The notes under the pieces were generated by a model that saw nothing but the letters and a program-made list of their open reading frames with translations, ran no database searches and had not been told where the DNA came from. Below, one piece after another: positions 1 to 11,800 of a stretch of 64,000 bases of DNA. The translations under genes were made by a program, and so were the position numbers. Source of the stretch: Chamaecrista fasciculata (lineage: Eukaryota > Streptophyta > Magnoliopsida > Fabales > Fabaceae); assembly GCA_003254925.1 (NCBI GenBank), contig QANZ01015860.1, positions 33,330-97,329 on the forward strand, written 5' to 3'. Position 1 is the first letter of the stretch. The number at the start of each line of letters is the position of its first letter.

Positions 1-212
1 CGTAGAACGCTGTCTGTAACACTCATGAATAACGCACTCAACGCCTTCTGCCTCTGTGCCTTCCTTTCTTCTTCCTTCACCGAATCGGCAAATTTTTCTT
101 CTATTGCTTGCCATAAGTCTTGAAGAACCAATGCGGATTGCATTCTTATCTTCCAAAGACTAAAGTTTCCTCCATCGAACTTCTCGACCTCATACTTTGT
201 CGACGAACCCAT
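1..212 (-). CDS. Ty1/copia gag N-terminal fragment (runs off left edge)
   Basis: Reading the minus strand from the ATG at 212-210 gives an open frame of 70 codons to the window edge. It begins MGSSTKYEVEKFDGGNFSLW and continues with a KIRMQSAL segment, the usual start of plant copia gag (FDGxNFxxWKxxM). This is the capsid-like region that packages retrotransposon RNA. It lies downstream, on its own strand, of a primer-binding site and LTR at 1142-1550, so it is the start of the element's polyprotein. Whether the rest is intact cannot be seen. The frame has no stop in the visible part, which fits a fairly young copy. Confidence 0.85.
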   Translation of the reverse strand, partial: MGSSTKYEVEKFDGGNFSLWKIRMQSALVLQDLWQAIEEKFADSVKEEERKAQRQKALSALFMSVTDSVL

Positions 213-1156
213 CGAACCCGATCTATGAAAAATTCACGAACTTCACGCAAATCACCGTTTGTTGACCGTTGAATCTACTCCGCGAAAACACCACCTGTTT
301 ACACAAGAAACAACACAAAACAAACACACCACCGGCAACTCCGAACACGGACCCAGCGCCGATGAACCTTCGTCAATCTCCGCTGTACCGAATCTGCTCG
401 GAAACAACACGAACCCAGAAAACGAACTCCGATCTACGCCGAATCTGCCCAGAAAACGCCGTTGCCCTCCGACGAAATTTAATCACCGCCGGCGACGTTG
501 ATCTCCGCTGTACACAAACGCAGAGAACACTGGACTTTCACGAACCCAGCAACGATCTCAGAACTCCGCCGCGAATCTGCCCAGAATTCCGCCGCTCTCC
601 GCCGTCTTCCGTCGACGAACTCCTCTGCACGAGCCTCGTCAATCGCCGTTCACAAAACGTTTGAAAAAACGATCTCCGATCTCCGCCACGAACCTGCCGA
701 AATCTGTCCGAACAAAGAACGCCGCGAATCTGCCCGGAAAACACCGCCGTCGCACTCCGTCGAATCTTTGATCAACGCCGGCGACTAGATCCTCTGAAAA
801 TCGCGTCGATCTCCGCTGTTATAAACCCAGAAAATCACCGTGTTGCTCGCGAACCCAGATTTCCGCCGTGAACCACCGTCCTCCGCCCTCCGTTGATGAA
901 CGCCGGCGACGGTCACGAACCTGCAGCAAAAAACCGATCTCCGTTCACGAACCAGCAGCGTCGTCTTCAAGTTTGTTGTGCGAGTGATGTGCGTGAATGA
1001 GGAAAGAGAAAATTTCCTTTTGTAATTTTTGCTAAAACTGCAAAAGTGGTCCTCCTCTGGATGTTGTAATTCCAGATCTGCTCCCACCTATTTTCCTTTC
1101 AGATTCAAAGAGAAAAAAGAAAAGAAAAAACAAGAGAACCTGGCTCTGATACCACT
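213..1156 (-). mobile_element. Copia element leader with primer-binding site
   Basis: The stretch between the LTR and gag is GC-rich compared with its surroundings and contains degenerate repeated modules (for example GAATCTGCCC variants near 440, 573 and 728, and GAACCCAG near 541 and 852). At 1142-1154 the plus strand reads GGCTCTGATACCA, the reverse complement of TGGTATCAGAGCC, the initiator-Met tRNA primer-binding site of plant copia elements. Part of this leader (about 840-1105) recurs inside the LARD-like element at 24527-24840. Several ORFs overlap it, but none resembles a known protein. Confidence 0.8.
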
Positions 1157-1550
1157 TGTTAGGATTCAGAGTATCTCCCAACAAACATTCACAGATCTAA
1201 ACAAGTATGATAATGCGGAATAAAGAGAATAATAGAGGAACACAAGACAATTTACCCTGGTTCGGTCAGTGTGACCTACATCCAGCCAAGAACAAAGGAT
1301 TTCACTATATAGAATGTGGGAATACAATAACCTGATGAACTAGTCTGCCTCTCAAGTCATCCTTCTACCATTAGCTACTAGTCTATTTATAGGCATCCCA
1401 AACCCTAGATACACAAGGATTACTTAACCTAAGCCCAATAGGCCCAAGTCCCTAATTCCTTAGTCACCAAGGATTCTATCCCAAAATATATGGTAACTAA
1501 TTAAAATACAAGTCACTCAAAGATTACATAAGATATCCCAAATCTTAACA
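1157..1550 (-). repeat. Copia 5' LTR
   Basis: The segment starts TGTTAGGATT and ends AATCTTAACA, so it has TG...CA ends with near-perfect short terminal inverted repeats. It abuts the primer-binding site two bases away. Length is 394 bp. The flanking sequence after 1550 (ACTAA) would be one copy of the target-site duplication; the partner lies outside the window. Confidence 0.85.
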
Positions 1551-2415
1551 ACTAAGACTAAATCTTTACAAGTTCGAATTGGCATTCAAGCAAGAAGAGT
1601 TATAGACATAAAATTTTGTCAAAATCTCATTTTGATTCTTAATATTTATCATAAATTCTATCTTGGTCCCTAATGGTTTTTCTGTTTTATTTATTATCCT
1701 TAATGTTTTTCAACAATTTCAATATGATATATCTAATATTGTTTCTCGGCTAATAGGCTGTACAATTGGTCTCTAGTTGTTAAATACGGTTATATCTCTT
1801 TTAGGAGTTATTTTTGACAAATTATTTCCTTGTCCAGTTGGATTCATCAGTAAACGAGATCAAATTAGACACGAAAATAAGTCACTCGTTTCATGAAGTT
1901 GAACATCTCCCTTGGATTTCAAGCCTAAATACTATGAAATTAGAATTATCTTTCTTTATTAAGTTGAAACCGTCAATAAATAAGGTCAAATAGCACTCTA
2001 AAAGTGGATTTGATCAAGACACCAATTTTATCTTTCATAGTATTATTTGACCTCTTTTGTTGATGTCTCCAATTAGATAAAGAAAGAATTCATCAAAAGT
2101 AACTTATAATTTTGGTATCGTCAAATTATAACTTGAAATAAGAAAGATACATCAAACTTCTTTGTTAAATGAGCGACTTACTTTTAGGCTCGATTTTATG
2201 CCTGATTTGATGTCATTTGTCGTTAAAAAAGTATAATTGTTTTTAATAAAATATACCTATAAAAAAGTATAAACAAGTCTCTATCTCTCAGAGTAATTCT
2301 TTTTTTCGAATTAAGGTATAAATTATTTCAAACTTTAACAAAATTAAAAATAGTTATGTTCTTTCTCTTTTTGAATGGATTTCTACTGTAAGTTGCATAT
2401 ATATACTTGTAAGCA
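1551..2415. other. AT-rich intergenic DNA with degenerate repeat
   Basis: No gene is visible. From about 1610 to 2230 the sequence has the flavour of the long foldback elements seen at 41213 and 49437: phrases such as 'cttggtccctaatg' near one end and interior stretches about 'gagatcaaattag' and 'cgtttcatgaagttg'. I could not define matching outer ends, so it is left as probable degenerate transposon DNA. Confidence 0.35.
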
Positions 2416-2576
2416 TAGTTGTTAAAATCGGGAGTTAAATTGTAAAATCGAGATTTTACCTATTAAAATCTTGTTAAATTGCTCATAAAATTGCACACTG
2501 CTAAAATCGAGTCAAACTCGGGTAAAATCAGTAAAATCGCACAATTTTAAGATTTAAAACTAGATTTTGACAACTA
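2416..2576. mobile_element. Small MITE with 14-bp inverted ends
   Basis: The ends TAGTTGTTAAAATC (2416-2429) and GATTTTGACAACTA (2563-2576) are inverted repeats with one mismatch, and the interior is rich in 'taaaatcg' motifs in both orientations. It resembles short non-autonomous hAT-like elements of plants. No clear target duplication was found, so the exact ends are uncertain. Confidence 0.5.
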
Positions 2577-3740
2577 AGGCTCTTGTACAAAAAAATGGAA
2601 AAAAAAAACTCAAATTAATAAAGTTTTTCAAAAATATTATCTTCATACTCTTCTCCATCATCATATCTATTATCATCCTCGTCGTCTATCATATTCTCTA
2701 TCATCATCTTCTCCATCATCTTCCTTATGCCATCTTCATTATCACTATCACCACAATTAGTGTGTTTATTTCAATTTTTATGTTAAGTTGTATTGTTAAT
2801 TTCCCACAATGATATTAATATTAGACATTTAGACTTATTTTGATTAATGAGAGTTGGATTTGGGAGAGGTATGATGATTTTGATGCATTTAAATTAACTA
2901 GTGAATATCTTAAAAAATTTATTATGTCTTTTAATTATAGTAGGAAAATCTTCATCTCATACACGTAATTATAGTAGGAAAATCTTTTAATAAAGATAAT
3001 TATATTCACAAAATTACAAATCGAAAATCTTACTTAAATGACACAGAAATAATTGCCACTTGGACTAATCCTTGTTCATACATATTGTGGCTTCTAATTT
3101 TATTTTTTGGTAAAAAGTACAGTTCAATTAATTAAGATTGAGAGTATAGTAATATACGTTTAGTCCCATAAAAATCATATACAGTATCTCTCAAATATGA
3201 GTAAAAGGGGCATTATTGTGTCCATACACAATGCCAAATTGAGGAGTTAGAAACGGTCAATGCAGGGATGTTGGTACACTATAAAGTTGAGCCGAGAGAT
3301 AGACTATAGAGAACTAAATACAAGAACAGAATAAATGACTGATATGTTTATAAAAGGGGAAAAAAATATGGGTAAAGAAAAAGAAAAAAGCCCAATTTCG
3401 AAAAAGAAAATAGATGTCAAAAAGCCCATCATAATTCATAGCGGTAAAGGGTCCATATATATTGGGGAATGCTATTAGATATAAGGGTAATACTATGACC
3501 CAATATATATATATGGGTAATACCTTCAAATTTTAATTTTCCTATATCTAATATAGCAAAAAAAATTTGTTTTCAAATATGATAATTAGACATAAACATA
3601 TTTATGAAATATATTGTAAAATAATAATCATAATAAGATTAATTTTGAATAAATAGCATTTCTGCAGATGATAAATATTATTAATTTATTATAATAATTC
3701 ATACATTAATGTTGATTTATTTGATCTTTTTAAATGTATT
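2577..3740. other. Intergenic, no gene seen
   Basis: AT-rich DNA. The ORFs here are short, low-complexity and match nothing I recognise. At about 2645-2755 there is a degenerate 'atcatc/ttcatc' trinucleotide-rich tract. Confidence 0.5.
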
Positions 3741-3791
3741 CAATATAATTTTATTTATTTATTTTTTTTGGCCAACAATATAATTTTATTT
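3741..3791 (-). mobile_element. Micro-insertion: 19 nt between 16-bp direct repeats
   Basis: CAATATAATTTTATTT occurs perfectly at 3741-3756 and 3776-3791. The 19 nt between are an A/T run ending in poly-T, then GGCCAA. A poly-T plus short tail inside a 16-bp duplication is what target-primed reverse transcription leaves when a LINE on the minus strand is truncated almost to its poly(A) tail. Confidence 0.6.
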
Positions 3792-4673
3792 GGACTGGAA
3801 AATTTTTCACAGTGATTTATATTCGCATTATTATTCATTAAATATTGTTAAAATTTATACCAAAACAGTACACGATCACCCTACCACAGGTACAGTACAC
3901 ATATGATTATGTGTCATGATTATTATGATAATGTTGCAACATGCTGAATTTCCATTAATTTGTCCCATGTAACGTGGGATGTTATAGGATAAATAAAGAT
4001 TTTATGTAGTCTCTTCTGTTAGTTTTTATAGTAGACCATAATGAAAGAAGGATAATTGTTAAATTTAATTGTTGAAAGAGTTTTTTTCTTGGGTATATAT
4101 GCCATAATTAAAGGAAAATATTGATGTAGTAAAAGAGAACGTGTAACACTTACACTAGTGTAGTAGACTGGAGTGAAAAAGATGAATGTAGTAATAAGTG
4201 TTTGGTAGTTGCACCTTAATTTAAAAGATTAAGGTTTGAGCGTTGAAATTAATATTATTGAAAGAGTTTAATTATTTTTTTCAATTTAAATAAAATTAAT
4301 TTTTATTTAAATCATTACACGGATGAATAAAAAAAAGATATGTTTTGACAAAAAAAGTGATATTAGGATTTAGTAGACAACAGCGCATAATGCGCAGTGC
4401 TGTCCTTTTTGGAGTATCTTTGAGTCATGTGCTTTTGAACCATCCTCACATGCTCCCTCTCCTTCAATTATTTCCTCCTATCATATCACTATCCTCCTTA
4501 TCCTCTCTCTCTTTTTTCAATCATTTCTTTTCCCTTCTCATTTCATCTATCTATACTTAATTATTACAACATGACTATCTAATATTTTCTCTTCTTCTCA
4601 TCTTCTACTATCCTTATAATTCAAATCTCCCTAAGGTAAGGTGCGAGATAAAAAAAAAAATCTTTTTAGAGTA
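3792..4673. other. Intergenic, no gene seen
   Basis: AT-rich DNA without a convincing coding region, RNA gene or repeat boundary. Confidence 0.5.
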
Positions 4674-5123
4674 AAGGCCATGTGATTCGACTCATTTACA
4701 GAAATGGTCCACGTGGCTTAAAAAGTTGTAAATAAGGACTTATGGTTTGCTCTATTAACAAAAAAGTCCGGAGGCATATTTTTGTCTAAAATTTGACAGA
4801 AATCTTGGTTAAAACTATTTTAAGACCTTAACTATTAATTTTTATGCGTTTGACTCCCTATTTGTATGAGAGAAAGACTTTGACACAAATTATCTTTTCT
4901 TTTTTGTGTCAAAGTCTTTCTCTCATACAAATAGGGAGTCAAACGCATAAAAATTAATAGTTAAGGGTCTTAAAATAGTATTTTAACCAATATTTCCGTC
5001 AAATTTTAGACGGAAATATACCTCATGATTTTTTTTTGTTAACGGTGCAAACCACATGCCCTTATTTGCAACTTTTTAAACCATAAAGACCCTTCCTGTA
5101 AATACACAAACCACAAGAACCTT
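4674..5123. mobile_element. Long hairpin (foldback MITE)
   Basis: The two halves are inverted copies of each other. The core is almost perfect: 'gactccctatttgtatgagagaaagactttgacac' on the left (about 4850-4886) recurs reversed at about 4906-4942, with only a short T-rich spacer near 4890-4905. Similarity continues outward, less perfectly, to AAGGCC at 4675 and CCTT at about 5123. If transcribed, the RNA would fold into a hairpin of roughly 200 bp arms. No coding capacity. Confidence 0.75.
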
Positions 5124-5207
5124 CATATATTTTTTTCAATACTAAAATTTCCAAAAATCAACATTGTTAATTTTTAAGAAACACGAGAAACAACGAATAT
5201 ATAGTTA

Positions 5208-5390
5208 ACAAAAATTGACTCAGTTGGTAAGAAGTTAATTCATAACTCACAGATCGTGAGTTTTATTCTTGTTGTCGATATGAGGACTTTATTGGTAGAC
5301 GATCTGTAAGTACCTCTCTAAATATTGAAGGAATGCTATGATCTTAGCAAAGCCCGATATCAACTTACCTAAACTTTTATTAAAAACATA
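5208..5390 (+). mobile_element. tRNA-derived SINE-like element
   Basis: The segment starts with 'gactcagttggtaag', which resembles a pol III A box. About 40 bases on is 'gatcgtgagttttattcttg', a decayed version of the B box in tRNA-derived SINEs (gagttcgaatc). It ends in an A-rich tail near 5375-5395. No clean target duplication could be identified. The second promoter box is mutated, so it is probably inactive. Confidence 0.5.
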
Positions 5391-6923
5391 AAACGAAAAA
5401 CATATGATTCTTCTTACGTTGTCTCTAGACATTATGAATTGTGACAGTGTGTGAAGTTACCGTACCTGTAAAGATCGGCCATCATTAATGACTAATTTAC
5501 CCCTTGTGAGGTAACTTTCATAGTAATACCTCTATGCTTCTTCCCAGGCCCACCTATTTCCTTCCCTCTTGCCCATGTTTTGGGACCCACTTTTCACTAT
5601 TTGCCCATGTGCTTCTGTTCTTCCCCAAATTACTTCTATCTCCTTCTCATTTATTCCCATATATTTTCCATCACATATGTATTATCTTCCTCTTAATTAT
5701 CTTTTCCCTATCTAATAAATAACTCATCCACTTGACCTCTTCACTTCAATACCATCTTGGGACTATCTTTTTATTCACAATATCTAGATATATATTTTTT
5801 TCTCCAAGACATTTATATTTTGATCCAATGGTCAAATTATTAACGATCATAATAATTAAGTGATGAGTCATATATATATTTTGATTATTCATAGATAAAT
5901 TAATTGAATTGGTATAAATTTAGAGACTAAACAACAATTTTTTTTAAAAGAACAAATCTACAAAAGAAGGATAAAATTGAAACTTTAATTAAAAAATATT
6001 ATTCCGAACCGTCTTATATGAAATAACATAATTTTTGTGCTGTTATTAAATTACACATTTTTTGTTATTATTTGATAACACGATATAATCTTAAATGTCG
6101 ATATATAACATTACCATATCAAATACTAAAAACATCTAAAATACATATATCTTATATTATATGGTTCCATCCCTTTCTGGTCGTCCACATTTTAAAACTA
6201 TAGTACAAAATTAATAATAAGAGAAAAATTATTATTTGATCCCTTCTTTTTTACTGAGTTAACGATTTAGTCCCTCATTTATTTTACATACATATTTGCG
6301 TGCCTGTTAGGACACGGAAAGCCTCTAGTAAGATAATATGTATTAGATAATAGCTTACCAAATGCAGTCCAAGAAGTCACTTTGATGGTCAAATAAAATC
6401 ATGTACCTCTAATAATCAAATGTAATACTAATATATGAGATGTCAAGTAATTTTTTTTAAAAAAATTATGATTTTTTTATGCATACAAAAAAATCATACT
6501 GTAATTATTACTTTTGACTCATTGGAATAAAAAATTATTTAGAATTTTCTAAAAAAATCTTTTCTCAAAACTGTTGTTGGGTCATTAATTTATGATCCAC
6601 CTATATTAATTTCTTTATTTATGTGAATTGTTTGAAAAGTTTTGTGAGTGAAAAAAAAGAGTCAAAAAGTAATAGTAGAGAGTAATAAGATGATGTGAAA
6701 AATAAGAAAAAGAAAAAGAAAAAAAAATAGAAAGGAGGTGAAAGAAAGAGTAATAGAGAAAAAGGAAGAAGGGGGTGTTATGACAAATATGGAATGAGAA
6801 AGCAACATGGATGAAAAAAAAAGGGGAGAAGCAGTAATATAATAATGAAGAACACATGAAAGGAATCCAAAAACTGCAATTATCCAATCAAGTAGGCTTC
6901 AAACCCCGAAGGCCGAAGCTGTC
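5391..6923. other. Intergenic, upstream of the GASA gene
   Basis: AT-rich, no gene seen. A purine-rich stretch at about 6645-6770 opens a 90-aa minus-strand ORF that is low-complexity and has no family features. Confidence 0.5.
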
Positions 6924-6930
6924 TATTTAA
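6924..6930 (+). promoter_or_regulatory. Probable TATA box of the GASA gene
   Basis: TATTTAA lies about 140 bases upstream of the GASA start codon, and a CT-rich leader (about 7000-7020, 'ctctctctttcttctctc') follows it. The spacing suits a plant pol II promoter with a roughly 110-base 5'UTR. The transcription start was not determined. Confidence 0.45.
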
Positions 6931-7065
6931 ACCCCACAAATCCCAACCTTTTCTTCTCATCCCAATCAAACCAAACAAACACATTATTACACTTTACCCC
7001 CTCTCTCTTTCTTCTCTCTTGAACTTGTAATTTTCTAGGCGTCATTCAAGAGAGAAATAGGAGGC

Positions 7066-7995
7066 ATGGCTAAGCTTGTGTGCTTTCTGCTTCTAGCACT
7101 CGTTGCCATTTCCATGGTAGCAATCCAGGTAAATGAAATTCAATTCATTGTAATTCATATAATGTCTCTAGCTATCTACTTTGATGCATGATCATGTATG
7201 TAATGAATGTGATCTGATTGGAGGAAATGATTTGCATTTTGCAGGTTATGGCCAAAGATGATGCACAATATCACTTGGAGGGGGTGAGTTCTAACTATAT
7301 AGACTATAGTACTAGTACTGTGTGTTGTAGATCACTACATGTCTAGATCTCATCTTATCTTAGTTGAATATAATTTTTTACAGAAATTAAACCCACTATT
7401 ATGACTGATCATTTTGTATGGCCGCATTTTGCAGGGGAATTATGGACCTGGGAGCCTCAAGAGTTATCGTAAGTATATAAATAATGTTGGAGTAAACTAA
7501 TAATTTAGTCCCGAAAAGATTTCCGAGCTGACAACTCGGTCTTTAAAATATTAAAATGTACCTTTAGTTTTTAAAAGATCAAAACGATATACTTTTTAGT
7601 TTTTGAAAAATAAAAATGATATACTGTTTAGTCCATAAAAAATGACAAATTAGTATATTGTTTTGATCTTTCAAGTATTAAGTTATTATTCCGATGATCT
7701 TTCAAGGACCAAATTGTTAGTTTACTCGTAATGTTAATAATAATTAATTAATTACTAGATGATACTGATGATAGAAGTATGTATAAATGATGAATGATGG
7801 ATGATTTATGCAGAATGCCCATCACAATGCTCAAGAAGGTGTGGGCAAACGCAGTACAAGAAGCCATGCTTGTTCTTCTGCAATAAATGTTGTGCAAAGT
7901 GTCTGTGTGTTCCTCCAGGCTACTATGGCAACAAGGGTCTCTGTCCCTGCTACAACAACTGGAAGACCAAGCGTGGAGGACCCAAATGCCCTTAA
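7066..7995 (+). CDS. GASA/snakin family cysteine-rich secreted peptide
   Basis: Four exons: 7066-7128, 7245-7283, 7435-7468 and 7814-7995, all with GT-AG introns; the spliced product is 105 aa. Residues 1-24 are a hydrophobic signal peptide (MAKLVCFLLLALVAISMVAI). A short polar linker with YGPGSLKSYQC follows, then the GASA domain of about 60 residues with the family's 12 cysteines, including CNKCCAKCLCVPPGYYGNK, and the C-terminus GGPKCP. GASA peptides are gibberellin-responsive secreted or wall proteins that act in growth, redox balance and defence. Length and exon pattern are normal. Intron 3 carries a MITE (7488-7729). Family assignment is firm; the subgroup is not assigned. Confidence 0.95.
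7488..7729. mobile_element. MITE inside GASA intron 3
   Basis: Inverted ends GAGTAAACTAA (from 7490) and TTAGTTTACTC (to about 7727) enclose about 240 bp of 'ttttgatctttcaagga'-type sequence in both orientations. TAATGTT stands on both outer sides as a likely target duplication, although the exact edges are blurred by one or two bases. A relative lies at 13593-13794. Confidence 0.7.
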
Positions 7996-8889
7996 ATTTA
8001 TATTCATTTTCTCTTTTTAATTCAATATTCAATCCCCACCATATATCTTATTAATTTAATCCCACTCACTTCTATATATACTATAATTATATATATATAT
8101 ATATACACCACCCCCTCTAGATGATTTCCCTCTCATTATCACTATGTTATGACTAATCTCCAATTCTCCATCACAAGGCAATGTAATGTAATGCAAATCA
8201 CTTACTAAATCAAGCTTTACTACTCTTATCATTACTCTTTAATTTTCCCCATCTCTTGTTAATTACCTGTACAAGTTATTAATCCAAAAATGTGACCTTT
8301 TGGTTTTAAACAGTACTAAGATCAAAGATCATTTCTGTCCAAAAATATCAAAGATCATTAAGAAAGGGATTAGATAAAATTGATAAAATATAGATGGAGT
8401 GAAACTTGTGTTGATGTACGGAAATCAAGAATGAAATTAGATGGAGCCTGAAATGAGCAAGATTCGGAGATCCCATCTCTTAATTAACGAAATGTGTGAG
8501 TTGCTCAATTTACAATGCCATTCATTGCCCATGGAATCTGGCATTGCATCAGAAGCTGTGCAACTGTGTCACCTCATTATAATTTACGCCTTTAAATATT
8601 GTGATTAATATTGATCTTCATGTGGATATTTTGGTCTTTGTCATAAAAACGTTAATCAAATTAGTTCAGATTTTTAAGGAACACTATGATTAATTAAATC
8701 TTCTCGTGACTCGTGAAGTCGTCCACACACACCAACTTTCTTCAACATCAATCGCTAGCCAATGATCGATGAAGCTACTTGTCGAAGCCAACAAAAATAT
8801 GTGATCTTTGATGCTATTGTTTTTTAAGTACTTTCCACTGTAGTCTCACGGGGATTTCAAACTAAATCATATATGAACTAGGTTCTGGT
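7996..8889. other. GASA 3'UTR and intergenic DNA
   Basis: The first 200 bases are probably the 3'UTR, with a TA-repeat at about 8088-8105 and AATGTAATGTAATG near 8180. The remainder shows no gene or clear repeat. Confidence 0.45.
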
Positions 8890-11800
8890 CGGGGTCATTA
8901 CCTGCTTCAGATGAGGCAACTCTGGGTTGAAGATTACCTGCAAGACAATGAACGTACAAGGTGGCTTTGCGACTTAAGTCAGTAATGGTTATGAGCTCAA
9001 TAATGTCAATTGACTGAGTAGAGAGCGTTCCTTTTTCCAGTGTGAAAGGTTAACCTTTTATACTGGCTGAGGGCAATCTAGCGTGATCTTGTCATAAATG
9101 CCTGAATACTTGATTGTGATCCTGGCTGATCTGATTGTGATCCTTGGCTCCCACGTAATTCCCTTTTCTGTGAAAGGTGCCTTGATGGCCAATTCAATCA
9201 GGGGAAGGATCCATGAGTGTGGATCACCGACAGAGAAAGGACACTCGCTGGACTTCTCAGATTCGCGAATTCAAAAGCCACCGATTGAAATTTAAGTATA
9301 CATCTTCCTACACTGGTATAAATATAATTAGTGGATCTTGGAAGGAATCACAGAGTTAGCATATAAAAGTTATTTTTTTTAATTTTTCTGCTGCGCTCCC
9401 TCTGTGATTTCCCAACAGTGGTATCAGAGCCACGCTAATTTTATGTTTATACTAGTTTCTGTGATATACATGAGATGTATGTTGGGTGTTTACAGTTTTC
9501 AATCGTATGCTTAAAGTTTTGTGAAAATCCACCACATGTTTTTCGAACCTAATCTAAAAGATTGGTGCAAGTTTATGTATTTGATGCATAGGAAAATCAA
9601 TTGGATTGATTTAAGAATTTTCTTGAACATTTGGGTCTTGGTCGAACCCTATGTATATTTTAATTAAAATTGTTTTGATTATAATATTATAGGGTGGTCA
9701 AAATTTTAAATTGAGAATTTATTAATTTTGGGCCAATAATTCGAATTCTTGAATTTGATTCTTGAATTTTAATTATTGGTGCAAGACTTGATTTCAAGAA
9801 GGCATGTTAAATTGCACAAACCCTAATTGAACCACAATTAAAATCATTTTTCTTGTGTTGTTGTATGATAGCCGTGTATGTATTTTAAATATATGAATTG
9901 TTCATGTATGGGTATGGTGTTAGATATGGCTCTAGGTATTTTGGTAAATACGGCCTGCGTGTCGTCTCCATAAATTTCTGAATGTAATTTTATTTTATTT
10001 TTCACCTCAATGTAAATGAGGTTTTCCCAATGTAATTTTATTTTTCTTTTTAAAAAAGTTTTCTCATTGGCTTGAAGGAATTTAGGGTAGATGGGCCATA
10101 TCTAAACAAGGTTATATTTATGCATTTAGTATTTTGTATGAGATGCAATTTGCGCTAGATGTATGTGTAGGGGTGCGATTTTAACATACTATGTTTTATT
10201 TTCACGCACAATTACGTATTCGATACGAGCGTAGAATTTTGTATGAGATACAAAATTCGTGCATGTGTTTATATGTATGTGATACATGGGGATAAACACT
10301 TGGCACACTCGTTTAATTTTAAAATTGGATTTAAAATTGAACCAAAACGGAATCTTAAAATTGAACCCTTTTAAAATCTTAAGTTTTAATGCCATCAATA
10401 AAACACCCTGTTAAAATCTTGATCATTATGGAGCGGTGATAGCCCAAGCTACACATATCTACTTTTATCTTGAGGAGACACGGGTGAATGGAATTTTCAA
10501 CGCAGTGCCTCATTGAAGTCTTGGTTTGTTGAATGCGGTGATAGCCCAAGCTACACGTGTTTAATGGGCCTTGATGATATAAGGTTGGGCTTTTGCCTCA
10601 TTGTTTTGAATTTGACCATTCACAAGTTTTATTGTGCGACTTAATGGGGTTATCAAATCGGATTTGGACCTTAAGGCATAAGATGGGATAAACATGTCAT
10701 AATAAGTATCATATGATGATACGGTCCCATAAAGATCTAAGAGTCACATGAGATGTGATTGGTAAAGAGTTACCTACCTAAATAACCAAAGAGTGCATGA
10801 TCGCCCAAGCGACGGTAAACTTTGGTGAAATATGGGTCTTAGCCACTAATAATAATTTTGCTGGGTTTTATAAATGGTGGATATATATTTTGCTAATTAA
10901 CTTTCATATCTTAATTGAAGAATCAAATGGCAAACAATAGTTCAACGTTATCACTGCGATCTATCCTTGAGAAGGATAAGTTGACTGGGACAAATTTCCT
11001 TGACTGGTTTCGAAATGTGAGAATTGTTCTCACTCAAGAAAGGAAATTGTATGTCCTAGAAAACCCTATCCCTACGCAGCCTGCCAATAACTTCCTAAGA
11101 GTTAGGGTTGTTATTTTGATTTATTAAATTCCTTAAAAATGCATGAGGGTGGCGCATTCTTTGAATCTTGGAGTGCAAGATTTGATCTTGCATTTTGAAT
11201 TTAAATAATGCAAGTCGATTTTAGGGTTTAAATATTAAGGTAATGTTTTAATTATAAAATCAATCCCTCATGACTCATTCCAACCAATAGGGTTTGAGCA
11301 ATCAAGATTTGGTTTCAAGATTTGATCTTGAACCTCAAATTCGAATTGCCTCTTAAGTTTTGAATTATAATATTAGTGTAATATTATAAATCAAGATTTA
11401 GGGATTCCCTGAATTATATTAATTATGAGATTATTATATTCAAGAATTTAGGGATCCACTAATTAGATTAGTAATTCCCTAATTTTAGGAATGAGGAAAT
11501 TATAAATGCCCACACATTAGGCAAAGTTGCCTAGTGCATTATTTTGAGAGTCAAAATTTCGCCTAACCCTAGTTTTGAGAGAGAGAGTCGATTTTCTTCT
11601 TAGAGAGGGAAAGTTCGACCTAGACCTAATAATTCTAGGGTTTTTGTGTGTGAGTTGCGCCACCCTTTTTCTTGAGATCAAGAATTGTTCTTGATCACTC
11701 AAGAACTGTAGATTGGTTCCTGTATTTACTTGGGAAGAAGTGAAGGAGGCTAGCACCTGGGCATCTGCCAAACTGCTCGGGTGGATCACCGGCAGAGGAA

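Noticed and set aside
269-788. GC-rich ORFs of 80-131 aa on the plus strand
   Set aside because: They lie in the untranslated leader of a minus-strand copia element and have repetitive Arg/Pro composition.
7748-8032. 94-aa minus-strand ORF over the GASA gene
   Set aside because: Antisense of GASA exon 4, with no family features; the plus strand has the 12-Cys domain.
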